Shown in pieces: positions 53,107 through 62,260 of a stretch of 64,000 bases of DNA; position 1 is the first letter of the stretch; each line of letters begins with the position of its first letter. Source of the DNA: Legionella israelensis (GTDB lineage: Bacteria; Pseudomonadota; Gammaproteobacteria; Legionellales; Legionellaceae); the NCBI RefSeq assembly GCF_004571175.1, contig NZ_CP038273.1, positions 2,294,001 through 2,358,000 on the forward strand. The letters run 5' to 3'. Position numbers and translations under genes: made by a program. A model generated the notes under the pieces. It did not search any database, was not told where the DNA came from, and saw only the letters and a list, made by a program, of their open reading frames with translations.

Positions 53107-53145
53107 CTCATATTACGCAGCTTCGTCTGTGCTGTGTAACATGAG
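53107..53145. repeat. 39-bp MITE remnant with intact ends and target duplication
   Basis: CTCATATTACGCAG at the left and GTGTAACATGAG at the right, with almost nothing between. It is flanked by TTAATAA (53100-53106 and 53146-53152), the 7-bp duplication. It proves that the ends alone define the element. Confidence 0.82.
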
Positions 53146-53244
53146 TTAATAATAGAACTATGGTTTCATTATAATGGCTCATAGCAAGTGTCAATGAATA
53201 CTTTTTTTACTATATTAGGGTAACAATAACAACAATGGCATCGT

Positions 53245-54561
53245 ATGTCTTTTTTATTCAATCTATTTATTATTATTGCTGATCAATTCATGCTTTTTGG
53301 CATTAATGTTCTTGTGGCCAGAAGTGCAGGTGCGTCCTTGTTTGGTGATTTTACAGTAGCTACAAATGCACTGTATTTAATCGCAACGATAATGACTTTT
53401 GGTATTGACTCAATCATTGCCTATTATGTTCCAAAATTTTATATCAAGGAACGTTATGAACGAATTTTTGCTTTGACGATTTCAGTTAAAAATTTCCTAA
53501 CGCCAATACATATAACCATACTGTTGCTTGGAGTTACTCTGAGCATAGCGATTATTGCGCTAAGTCGTGCACTTGAACATCTTCATTTTTTTGAGATAAA
53601 TCACCCATTGATGCTTTTTCTTTGGGGAGCCGTTGCCATTTCACTTTACCATATATATATACAGTATTTGCAAGCCATAGATTACATGCGAATGTCAGTG
53701 CTGTTAAGCCTGTTGCAAACTGTGTTTTATTTTATACTCAGCTTATTTACGTACTTTTATCTCTATTCGATTTTATTTCATCATGATCGTAACTATTTCC
53801 CTCATATCATGTTAATGGCCTTTATTTTAAGCTATGTTCTGATTTTGCTTACCGTCCCTTTGATGTATAAAAAAGCTAAATTGGAGATATTATCCACAAC
53901 AAATATTCACCATATACAACCCCTGCATGTCTGGAAAGAAAAAATTTATGGCTATTCGATACAAAATATTACTCGATATGTGTTTACCACGATTCCATTA
54001 CTGGTTATGGAGTGGTTGGGGCAGAGTGAACATGCTGTAGGATTATTTTCTGCCGTGGTTTCTATTATTTCCTTGGCATATATAGGTATCAGCCCCATCG
54101 GAATTTTAATTGCCCCTGATATTTCGGCGGCATTTACTCAAGGTAAGCGCATATTGCGAATTAAAATGAAAAAATATTTAATTATCTGCCTGAGCATAGC
54201 CGTTGCCACTGCTTTGACAATAGGTGTTTTCGCCAAACAAATTCTATTGTTTTTTCAGTCAAATTTCATTGATGCATTGCCTTATACATATATTGCTTTA
54301 ATAAGTATTTTTACCTATGCACTCTCTATACCACTGGCAAGAATGGCCCAGTTTTCACGGCATGGCAACAGAATTGGTGCGCAAATCTCTTTTTTCCTCT
54401 TAAGTTTGCAAATCATTGCTTGTCTTATCCTTATTCCGTGGCTTAATTTGGTAGGCGCAATGATATGTTATATCGGCAGCGGTATTACTTATAATATTAT
54501 TTTAATCGTTATCGCTATAAAAATTTATAAAAAAGATACTCACTTTGAAAATACCCTTTAA
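53245..54561 (+). CDS. Polysaccharide flippase-like membrane protein (MOP superfamily), paralogue 2
   Basis: A 438-aa membrane protein with 12-14 helices. MSFLFNLFIIIADQFMLFGI and NVLVARSAGASLFGDFTVA are almost the same as the start of the protein at 41151-42437, and the similarity continues through SIIAYYVPKFY. They are paralogues on opposite strands 11 kb apart. Wzx-like transport of a lipid-linked glycan is the best guess. No recognisable Shine-Dalgarno before the ATG. A solo 39-bp MITE lies 100 bases upstream. Confidence 0.82.
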   Translation: MSFLFNLFIIIADQFMLFGINVLVARSAGASLFGDFTVATNALYLIATIMTFGIDSIIAYYVPKFYIKERYERIFALTISVKNFLTPIHITILLLGVTLSIAIIALSRALEHLHFFEINHPLMLFLWGAVAISLYHIYIQYLQAIDYMRMSVLLSLLQTVFYFILSLFTYFYLYSILFHHDRNYFPHIMLMAFILSYVLILLTVPLMYKKAKLEILSTTNIHHIQPLHVWKEKIYGYSIQNITRYVFTTIPLLVMEWLGQSEHAVGLFSAVVSIISLAYIGISPIGILIAPDISAAFTQGKRILRIKMKKYLIICLSIAVATALTIGVFAKQILLFFQSNFIDALPYTYIALISIFTYALSIPLARMAQFSRHGNRIGAQISFFLLSLQIIACLILIPWLNLVGAMICYIGSGITYNIILIVIAIKIYKKDTHFENTL

Positions 54562-54624
54562 GATGACAATTCCAGAGATTTTTGGCGCTAATTAATCGTA
54601 TTTTTATCCCGTTAAGGTAGATGC

Positions 54625-55200
54625 TCATTTGATGATGAATCCCAACATATCGCAAGCAAGGATAAAAATAATGAATGCCCCAACCAGATTAAATACGACA
54701 GATAAATGTTTAGGCATTTTTCTGGCAAGAGCCATTCCAACAATAACGGATGCGAAAGCAAAGCCTCCAATAGAAAGCAGGTAAGCTAATAAAGGCTTGT
54801 TGGAAACTCCCAGACTGACACCTACGGCAAGCGCATCAATACTTGTTGCTAATGAAACAATTAAGACTTTTGCAAATCCGTGAAATGCTATAGTTTCAAT
54901 ATGACTGCTTTTGTTTCTCAATTCTAAAAATCCTTCATAGACCATATGAGCTGAGACGGAAAAAAGTAAAATAAAAGCAATCCAATGATCAATGGGACTA
55001 AATTGAGAAACAATTTTTTCCCCAGCCATAGCCCCTAATAAAGTTAAAATAGTTTCTGCACCACCTGAAGAAGCTGCGAACTTTAAAGAATCGCTGAACT
55101 TATGCGGTCTGAAACCCATAGCTACGGCCGCTGAAAATGAATCTGCACTGAGAACTAATCCTAAAATTATTGGTTCAAATAGATTGATGTATAACTGCAC
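54625..55200 (-). CDS. mntP: Manganese efflux pump MntP
   Basis: MntP (191 aa) exports Mn2+ from the cytoplasm. Six helices; GLVLSADSFSAAVAMGFR with the conserved Asp and SLATSIDALAVGVSLG with the second Asp are the signature repeats. Start is GTG at 55200 with GAAGGTAAG upstream. In many bacteria an Mn2+ riboswitch of the yybP-ykoY type precedes mntP; I could not see its conserved GGGGAGUAG core here, so regulation is different or the motif is diverged. Divergent from the amino-acid permease gene. Confidence 0.93.
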   Translation of the reverse strand: MQLYINLFEPIILGLVLSADSFSAAVAMGFRPHKFSDSLKFAASSGGAETILTLLGAMAGEKIVSQFSPIDHWIAFILLFSVSAHMVYEGFLELRNKSSHIETIAFHGFAKVLIVSLATSIDALAVGVSLGVSNKPLLAYLLSIGGFAFASVIVGMALARKMPKHLSVVFNLVGAFIIFILACDMLGFIIK

Positions 55201-55335
55201 TGTTTTCTTACCTTCGCCTTACTCTGCCAAAAACGATATTTTTTTGTAAAAAATGCAAAATTTTATAACTTTCTATTTTAAAACTTAAGAAATCAAAATA
55301 AAATTGAGCTTCCCAGAATTTTCAGATATCCACTC

Positions 55336-56874
55336 GTGCATGTAACCAACCCTATAAGACCAAAGCAAATCCGTGATGGTGGTTTTAACCGATCTTTAAA
55401 AGACAGGCATATCCAATTAATAGCCTTAGGTGGAATAATAGGTTCTGGCTATTTTCTTGGAACAGGTGAGATGATTCATTTAGTTGGTCCTGCTGTGTTT
55501 TTGGCCTACATACTTGGGGGGATAATCATTTATTTAACCATGCTATGTTTGGGTGAGCTGGCGGTAGCCATACCCGTTTCCGGATCATTTGTTGCCTATA
55601 GTTCAGATTTTATTGCCCCTGAGGTAGCCTGCGGTGTGGGCTGGTCATATTGGTTAAGCTGGGTGGCTTATATTCCCGCTGAATGTGTCGCAGGTGGCAT
55701 TATAATGGAAATGTTCACGGGTATAAATGGTTATATTTGGGCCGTTGTATTTGGCATGTTAATAACCTATTTCAATTTGGCTAAAGTTGAAGCCTTCGGA
55801 GAGATAGAGTTTTGGCTTGCATTGATAAAAATTGTTGCATTACTGGGGTTTGTTATTCTATCAATCTTGATATTCTTCGGTTTAATACATGGAAATCAGC
55901 CCCATCAACCTATAGGCTTAAACTTTTTATTTCATAAAGGGGGACTTTTGCCTAATGGCTCCATGGCATTGCTTACCGGTATGGTTTTATTACTGGTGAA
56001 TTATCAAGGCTCTGAAATCATCGGCCTTGCTGCAGGGGAGTCTAGAAATCCTGAACGTGTGATACCTAATGCCATTCGTAATGTCACTTTACGAATTATT
56101 TTTATTTATGTCATTCCCGTATTTTTCTTAGTGCTTATATTTCCATGGCAAAAAGCTAATTTGAATAACTCCGTTTTTGCCGATGCACTGAATTTTTATG
56201 GTCTAAAATGGGCTGGAACCATCACAAGTTTTGTGACCCTGACGGCTACTCTCTCATGTGCCAATTCCGGACTATATGGTACAGTTCGTTCTTTAAATGC
56301 ATTAGCTAGAGAAGGGATGGCTCCGGAATCATTGGCTAAATTTAACCATTTAGGCATCCCCAAAAATGCCGTATTTTTTACCTTGGCAGCCGTTTGGACT
56401 TTATTGGCATTTGGTTATTTTTTTGGACAGAGCAAACTTTATATCGCATTATTACTTTTATCAGGGTTTACGGGAATGTTATGTTGGATTTCTCTTTGTT
56501 GGGCACAAATTAACTTCCGCAAGAGGCTCAAAATTCAAGGTTATTCGGTGGCTGATTTGAAGTTTGCGGCACCAGGTTCTCCATATACAGCCATGTTAGC
56601 TATTGGTTTAATGCTGGCTTCGTTAATTTTGTTGCTTTTTAATAATGATTCAATCTTTATCGTTTCCTTTGCAATAGGATTAATTAGTTTTATCGTGCCT
56701 TTTTTAGTCTATAAATTTTTCAATCTTGCCCAACGTCGCCAACACATCATAGAAAGACAACAGCGGATTAAATTTGAAGATCTTTTCCCGGAAAGAACTT
56801 CTTCTTTATATTCAACGAAGCCTATTGATCTTAATCGTACACAAGAAGAATGTACCTCGCTCGATAGGGTATAA
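55336..56874 (+). CDS. Amino-acid permease, APC superfamily AAT family
   Basis: A 512-aa inner-membrane protein with 12 helices. RSLKDRHIQLIALGGIIGSG matches the N-terminal signature of the AAT family (h.qlialGgiIGtGlFlG). LVNYQGSEIIGLAAGESRNP is the helix 6-7 consensus of the family (G.E..G..AgE). Substrate could be a cationic or aromatic amino acid; not resolvable from sequence. The GTG start at 55336 has no clear ribosome site, and a later start would damage the first helix, so the start is uncertain. Confidence 0.9.
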   Translation: MHVTNPIRPKQIRDGGFNRSLKDRHIQLIALGGIIGSGYFLGTGEMIHLVGPAVFLAYILGGIIIYLTMLCLGELAVAIPVSGSFVAYSSDFIAPEVACGVGWSYWLSWVAYIPAECVAGGIIMEMFTGINGYIWAVVFGMLITYFNLAKVEAFGEIEFWLALIKIVALLGFVILSILIFFGLIHGNQPHQPIGLNFLFHKGGLLPNGSMALLTGMVLLLVNYQGSEIIGLAAGESRNPERVIPNAIRNVTLRIIFIYVIPVFFLVLIFPWQKANLNNSVFADALNFYGLKWAGTITSFVTLTATLSCANSGLYGTVRSLNALAREGMAPESLAKFNHLGIPKNAVFFTLAAVWTLLAFGYFFGQSKLYIALLLLSGFTGMLCWISLCWAQINFRKRLKIQGYSVADLKFAAPGSPYTAMLAIGLMLASLILLLFNNDSIFIVSFAIGLISFIVPFLVYKFFNLAQRRQHIIERQQRIKFEDLFPERTSSLYSTKPIDLNRTQEECTSLDRV

Positions 56875-56961
56875 GATTTAGGATGAAAATGGATCTTTCA
56901 TTGAAACTTTGTGTGCCTCTATCTTGGTCGGTTTTTCGTTGAAGTCATTTCTTTACAATGC

Positions 56962-58545
56962 TCACGGGCTTAAAACTTTTAAATATTCTTTAAAAAGTGC
57001 TGTAGGAAGATGTTGACTTTGACCAAATATATTCATAAGAATAACGATGGTTGAATCGGTTTGAGGATGGTACATCACCAATGAGGTATATCCTACAAAC
57101 TCACCCGTATGCCCAATCCAGCCTTGGATTTCTCCTATGCCCATACCATATTTATCATATTCCGGGCAATTAACTGGTCCTCTTCCAGGAACAGTATCAG
57201 CACAGGGTGAAAAAACGACAGGCATGAGACTGGCTATCCGTATTTTTTGCATTCCTGCACTCAATAATTGACCTTTCCCTAATGCAATACCCCACGCATG
57301 CAAATCATCCAGGCGAGAAATCATAGCGCCTGAAGCTGCAGCCCCTGTTGGGCTTGTGTTAGTGAGATCCTGGAGTGGGCTAAGTCCATAGCCATGAGCA
57401 AAAGGTTCCGGTATCGGAAGGGTATAGGGATAAAAGGTATTGGAAAGTCTAAGTGGAATGAGCAAACGTTGAGTGATTTCATTCGCAATAAGTTGATGGG
57501 TTAGCCTTTCAATGATGACGCCTAAAATGACCGTATTTGTATTGGAGTAATGCCAGTTTGTTCCCGCCGGAAAATAAGGGAGGTTGTCATTAGCTATTGA
57601 AATCAGTTCCAAAGGCGACCAGACACGTGTTAAATCATTAAAAAACTCATTCACAAAATCGGGGTCTTCCGTATAGTTAAAAATACCACTTCGCATGTTA
57701 GCAAGTTGTTTCATCGTTGCATTGCCATTTTGAATACCTGGTAAAAAATGACTTAAAGGAGCGGATAACTGAAGCAATCCTTGTTCGATTAATTGCAACA
57801 TGACCGTTACAGTAAATGATTTGGTGATACTCCCTATTCGAAAATGATCAGAACGATTTATCGGTATTAACCTCGCTAAATCAGCAAAGCCATTCTCTAT
57901 AATTAACTGACCTCGCCCACCAATCCAGATTCCAGATACTATTCCAGGTATCGCGTATTGCTGTCTAAATTGATTCGTTATTATACGTAATTGAGATGCT
58001 ATTGTACTGGGTAAGCATTTTCCCGGTAAACAAGGACTGACTTCAACATTCAATTGATCCTGAAAGCTTGGCTGTGAACAAAGAAAAGGACTTGGACCAT
58101 TATCTCCTGAACCTTTGGTTTTACAAATAACAGGCCCAGAATGTATGGATGTCATAAGGCTGGCGTTTAATTGCAGATTGAGTAGACAAGACGCTTGAGG
58201 AGCCAATATAAATGGATTACCGCATAAGTTTGGGCCTAATAATTGGGTCACTCCTGGTATAGGAACCATAGTGAGTATTCTGGTTATTTTGGTATTATTG
58301 ACTATTTGGTATTGTGCAAAACTAATATCGTTACCTAATAGATTGTCAGGGGCTTTTTTTATTGCAATGACACTAAATGTTGGTTTTGATATTGAGTCGG
58401 TCATCATTGCCTGGAGCATACAGGAAGCAAGGAATAAAAGGCTGCCAATAAAATAATGTAATTTTTTTGCATTCATTTTTATATGAATGATTGAGAAAAC
58501 CAGTCTTTTAACCACAGAGGCAGTTTTAGAGGGTATAAAAATCAT
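56962..58545 (-). CDS. Secreted serine hydrolase, class C beta-lactamase-like, with shared N-terminal domain
   Basis: A 527-aa exported protein. The ATG at 58545 has the strong site AAGGAGG 9 bases upstream; the signal segment LHYFIGSLLFLASCML follows after a basic stretch. Residues about 50-170 repeat the Cys-containing secreted domain (GPVICKTKG, FLCSQPSFQDQLNV) of the protein at 13429. The catalytic domain has Ser239-ITK242 (SxxK), Tyr333-SN (YxN) and His479-TG. This is the class C beta-lactamase/D-Ala-D-Ala carboxypeptidase fold; such large esterase-like relatives often act on peptides or esters rather than on antibiotics. It is not a resistance gene on present evidence. Confidence 0.85.
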   Translation of the reverse strand: MIFIPSKTASVVKRLVFSIIHIKMNAKKLHYFIGSLLFLASCMLQAMMTDSISKPTFSVIAIKKAPDNLLGNDISFAQYQIVNNTKITRILTMVPIPGVTQLLGPNLCGNPFILAPQASCLLNLQLNASLMTSIHSGPVICKTKGSGDNGPSPFLCSQPSFQDQLNVEVSPCLPGKCLPSTIASQLRIITNQFRQQYAIPGIVSGIWIGGRGQLIIENGFADLARLIPINRSDHFRIGSITKSFTVTVMLQLIEQGLLQLSAPLSHFLPGIQNGNATMKQLANMRSGIFNYTEDPDFVNEFFNDLTRVWSPLELISIANDNLPYFPAGTNWHYSNTNTVILGVIIERLTHQLIANEITQRLLIPLRLSNTFYPYTLPIPEPFAHGYGLSPLQDLTNTSPTGAAASGAMISRLDDLHAWGIALGKGQLLSAGMQKIRIASLMPVVFSPCADTVPGRGPVNCPEYDKYGMGIGEIQGWIGHTGEFVGYTSLVMYHPQTDSTIVILMNIFGQSQHLPTALFKEYLKVLSP

Positions 58546-58916
58546 GGAATTTGTCCTCCTTGGACCGGCAACTTTGTACCTATTTTGCTTTGTCAAAGGA
58601 AATTAAGCAAATTGATTGAGTTCTTTTATTGGATTGGGTTGAGCTAACAATTTATTTCCTGAAAGCAAAAGGCTGATAATCAATATCTTTTTGACTGGCT
58701 TAAAGATATTAAAACAGTATTTGCTTAACACGACTTTAATCTATCATCTGGGTAATGCTGATTCTTCTTTTGCTTTATCATTTTTCTTTATCCTCATGCT
58801 TTTTATTTTGCTTCTGTATCACCAAAAAATATTTGAATAATCAAAAAAACAGAGCTTGCATTTTTCGTACATTGTGTCGGATGATATCGACCATAATATA
58901 ATTTATACATGACATT
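58546..58916. other. Divergent intergenic region between a serine hydrolase and a GH13 gene
   Basis: About 370 bases without a supported gene. It must hold both promoters; no convincing box pair was found. The bases before 58917 contain TATAATTTATAC (at about 58895-58906), a candidate -10 region for the GH13 gene. Confidence 0.4.
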
Positions 58917-60959
58917 ATGAAAAAAATTAATTTTTTTTTATTGGTTTCTTTAATAAGCAATGCCTATTCTAATGGCTTACACGAACTTGAAAAAAACTCT
59001 CTCTTATTTCAGTCTAATCAATTACAAAAACAATTAAAGCCTTTCGTCAATCAATGGTCAAAACCATACATTAAACCCAATTATTATAAAATTCTTCAAG
59101 ATTATTCCGTTTGGTATGATGCATATCCTGATTCTATTATTACCAATAAAAACCAAAGCTTAATCGAGTTTTTAGGAAGTCCTGAACTTTGGTCCACGCT
59201 TTCGTCTGTTGGAATAACTGCGATTCATACGGGACCTATGAAATTGGCAGGAAGTTATTATAACGGCCATTATGGTCCCACTGTTGATGGGGGGTTTGAT
59301 CCAATTGGTATGAATATCGCTCCTTATTATGGTACAAACCAGCAGTATCAAAACATGACAGCACAGGCTGCCTCTTTTCACGGAATAATTATCGGTGATT
59401 TGGTTCCTGGTCATACTGGGATTGGCCCGGATTTTCAATTGGCTTTAAAAAATTATAAAAATTATCCTGATATTTATATGCTGATTGAAATAAAAAAAGA
59501 GGATTGGAGCATATTACCTGAAATCAAAAAAACCGAATTATTTAAAAACCTTACGGCAGAACAAGTTGATAAACTCATTGAAAAGAAATATCTACCTGGC
59601 CACTTGGAAAGGGTCCTTTTTTCTCTGCCCACACTAAAAAAACCAACTGCTTGGGAAGTAACCGGTAAGATTACCGGGGTGGATGGCGTCAAACGTCGGT
59701 TTGTGTATCTGCATTATTTTAAACCTGGACAACCATCGCTAAATTGGCTTTCCTTTAGTTTCGCTGCTCAGCGCATCATATATGGACAACTGCTTCACTC
59801 ACTTAAAGTGTTAGGGGCCAAGGGATTAAGAATTGATGCCAATCCTTTTTTAGGCATTGAACCTGCAGAAGGAAGTAAAGTTGCTCATTCTGAAGCAACC
59901 GACGTTTCGATGATAGTCACAAGAATAATTTCTCAAATGATAAGAAAAATGGATGGATGGTCTTATCAGGAATTAAATATGCCAATTAATACGATAAAAA
60001 AGTATATGGAGAATGGACCTGAATTTTCTTATGATTTTATTATGCACCCCGGGATTGAGCATGCCGTACTCACTAAAGATGCAAGGTTATTAAATACTTC
60101 TCTTCAGCTTATGCTGGATAATAATATTCATTCGTCAAGGCTAGTCCATGGACTTCAAAATCATGATGAAATCAACTATGAACTGAATGAATTTACAAAA
60201 AACCCTGAAAAACTTTATATCTTTGGCCAAAAAAAACTCATCGGTAGAGAAATCAAACACATTGTCATCGATCAATTGCAAAAATTGGCTTTAACCAAAT
60301 CTTATAATGCATCATCCGGAAATGGGTTATGCACTACATTAGCAGGACTTATAGCGAGTCGGCTGAACATAAACAATCCATATGCGATGAAAGCGCATCA
60401 AATCGATAAAATAAAACAAGGCCTCTTGTTAATGCTGGTATTTAACGGAATGCAACCCGGTATTCTTGCAATATCCGGATGGGATTTAACCGGCTCCCTT
60501 CCATTAAAACCTTCAGATATCAAAGATAAACTGCAGGATGGAGATAATCGATGGCTAACTCGCGGGTCTTATTTTTTATTACCAGTGAATGAGCCCAAAC
60601 ACAGAATGCCAATAGCCAAGCATCTTTTCCCCAACCTTCTTATACAGCTTAAAGATAAAAACAGTTTTGTATTTTCTGTCCAATCAATTCTCACTTTAAG
60701 AAAAAAATTACAAGTAGCTGAAGGCAAAATAATTAAAGTTCTTCAAATTCATCCACAAATAACTGCTTTTATTACTCAGCTTCCCAATAAGTCCTATCTT
60801 TTAACGGCCATCAATTTTTCTGATAGCACTTATGAATTTGATTTAAATAAACACATAAAAACCACTTCGCCGCTTTATAATCTTTTTTCTCATGAACATT
60901 TGCCCTCTTCTTCTATAAAAATAAAAGATTTCAACTTCATGCTGCTTAATTTTACTTAG
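58917..60959 (+). CDS. Secreted GH13 family glycoside hydrolase or transglucosylase, trehalose-synthase-like
   Basis: A 680-aa protein with a signal peptide (MKKINFFLLVSLISNAYS). The alpha-amylase (GH13) motifs are DLVPGHTGIG (region I), GLRIDANPFL with nucleophile Asp307, YQELNMP with acid/base Glu352 and LQNHDEINYE with Asp417. The closest motifs I know are those of trehalose synthase (ILLRNHDEL), but the region I and lengths differ, so substrate is open. Being exported, it would act on glycogen or maltose-like sugars outside the cytoplasm, which suits host glycogen; inference. The C-terminal 120 residues are a beta-sandwich domain C. Confidence 0.82.
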   Translation: MKKINFFLLVSLISNAYSNGLHELEKNSLLFQSNQLQKQLKPFVNQWSKPYIKPNYYKILQDYSVWYDAYPDSIITNKNQSLIEFLGSPELWSTLSSVGITAIHTGPMKLAGSYYNGHYGPTVDGGFDPIGMNIAPYYGTNQQYQNMTAQAASFHGIIIGDLVPGHTGIGPDFQLALKNYKNYPDIYMLIEIKKEDWSILPEIKKTELFKNLTAEQVDKLIEKKYLPGHLERVLFSLPTLKKPTAWEVTGKITGVDGVKRRFVYLHYFKPGQPSLNWLSFSFAAQRIIYGQLLHSLKVLGAKGLRIDANPFLGIEPAEGSKVAHSEATDVSMIVTRIISQMIRKMDGWSYQELNMPINTIKKYMENGPEFSYDFIMHPGIEHAVLTKDARLLNTSLQLMLDNNIHSSRLVHGLQNHDEINYELNEFTKNPEKLYIFGQKKLIGREIKHIVIDQLQKLALTKSYNASSGNGLCTTLAGLIASRLNINNPYAMKAHQIDKIKQGLLLMLVFNGMQPGILAISGWDLTGSLPLKPSDIKDKLQDGDNRWLTRGSYFLLPVNEPKHRMPIAKHLFPNLLIQLKDKNSFVFSVQSILTLRKKLQVAEGKIIKVLQIHPQITAFITQLPNKSYLLTAINFSDSTYEFDLNKHIKTTSPLYNLFSHEHLPSSSIKIKDFNFMLLNFT

Positions 60960-60976
60960 AGTGCTGGTAAATTTGA

Positions 60977-62032
60977 CTAATTTAAGCTTAAACAGGATTC
61001 ATTTCTTTTAATGTTAAATTCTTCTGTTTTCGGGGATGTTTCTAAGTACTTATCCTTGTTCTTATCCTGTTCATTAACAATATAGTTTACATACGAGCTT
61101 GAAGGGTTTGTTTTTTCAGACAGACGACTTTGAATGTAATTATAAGTAGGCTCAACATCATGTTTATTTTCATGCTTTTTATCCTGGGAAGAAAACATCT
61201 TGTCTAATTTTTTTGCTGTTTTTTGAGATTTTTTGATATTATCGTGAATCTCGATGCCCGATTTTATCAAAGTTATTGTTAAATTTACTATCGATAAAAC
61301 GATCATAAGAGGACCAAGAACAGGCATAACAGGCATTATTCCTATTCCAAGAATACCCAATAACAAACCGGTGGTTGCAAGTGTAAAGTCAATATAGCAC
61401 GCTATTCTCTCTTTTCTCTTTATAGCCAGTTCTTTTTCGTACAATGCCTGAGCTCCATGAGCTTCAGCGTATTTTAATTTGCTCTTTAGCTCGCATAATA
61501 ATAAAAATAATTTCTCTTGCTTGTCTCGCTCATCATTCTGCTGCGCTTTTTTTATTTTATCCTCCAATGTATTAAGTTTTTCTTTATATTTCTCTACAAG
61601 ATAGCCGGGGTTTTTACGGTATTTCTTTTTTAGCTGATAGGTTTGATATATGTTTGAACCAAAAGAAAAAAGCGAGTTGACCACCCAGAAGCCAAGCAGA
61701 CTCAATCCGATGACCAAAGCAGCCGCAGGGTAGGTTAAAGTTAAATAAAATGCAGGTATCGACAGACTTAAGCCAATTATCAATACAATGACCGCTCTTA
61801 TTTTTTCTCTTTTAGAGATATTAGGATTTGCCACCGTTGCAATTGTATTTGCTATAAGGCCAAGGCAAGATATTAAAAGCCCAGCAATGCCCATGGTTTT
61901 TCCAGTAGATTTGCTGACCCTGGCTAATTTCGCAATAAAATTAAAGATTGCGGATAAAGCATTCGACACAAAACCCAGGCATTGAGATAAATATGAGACA
62001 GTACTCCAAATTTTTATATTGGATGCTGACAT
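60977..62032 (-). CDS. Multi-helix protein with coiled coil, possible effector
   Basis: A 351-aa protein of unknown family. Hydrophobic helices at about 40-70, 80-140 and 225-270 (GIGIMPVMPVLGPLMIVLSI) flank a charged coiled coil at 145-200 (KYKEKLNTLEDKIKKAQQ). The last 70 residues are polar, with many Lys, Ser and Asn, ending SCLSLN. This layout (membrane hairpins plus coiled coil plus polar tail) is frequent among Dot/Icm effectors; translocation is not shown. Convergent with the GH13 gene, 17 bases apart. Weak ribosome site. Confidence 0.55.
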   Translation of the reverse strand: MSASNIKIWSTVSYLSQCLGFVSNALSAIFNFIAKLARVSKSTGKTMGIAGLLISCLGLIANTIATVANPNISKREKIRAVIVLIIGLSLSIPAFYLTLTYPAAALVIGLSLLGFWVVNSLFSFGSNIYQTYQLKKKYRKNPGYLVEKYKEKLNTLEDKIKKAQQNDERDKQEKLFLLLCELKSKLKYAEAHGAQALYEKELAIKRKERIACYIDFTLATTGLLLGILGIGIMPVMPVLGPLMIVLSIVNLTITLIKSGIEIHDNIKKSQKTAKKLDKMFSSQDKKHENKHDVEPTYNYIQSRLSEKTNPSSSYVNYIVNEQDKNKDKYLETSPKTEEFNIKRNESCLSLN

Positions 62033-62260
62033 TAGAAGCCCTTAATTTGAGTGCGAACTTTGAAATGACAATAGCAATTTATTAAACACAAGATACATAT
62101 AATCGTCAAAAAAGAATACGTTTATATAAAAGATGGTTTATTGATGCAATCAGGAAGTATTAAAGAAAGGATGTTGAACTGAATATCATGACTTATGCCA
62201 AGTGCTGCTTGGCTAAAATCAGCAAGTATCCCAAAGCTGGTTATGGACTGCATGTTTTTT

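Noticed and set aside
36929-54561. A large inverted duplication explaining the binding-protein and flippase pairs
   Set aside because: The order of the pairs is not mirrored, intervening genes differ and the paralogues are divergent, so separate old duplications are more likely.
55201-55335. Manganese riboswitch of the yybP-ykoY type before mntP
   Set aside because: I could not find the conserved GGGGAGUAG core or the paired GCC segments on the minus strand.
56962-58545. Antibiotic resistance beta-lactamase
   Set aside because: Class C fold motifs are present, but the protein is far longer than AmpC, has an extra N-terminal domain and matches the esterase/carboxypeptidase-like relatives.
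58476-58596. Other starts of the serine hydrolase (58596 and 58476)
   Set aside because: Only the ATG at 58545 has a strong AAGGAGG site at a proper distance.
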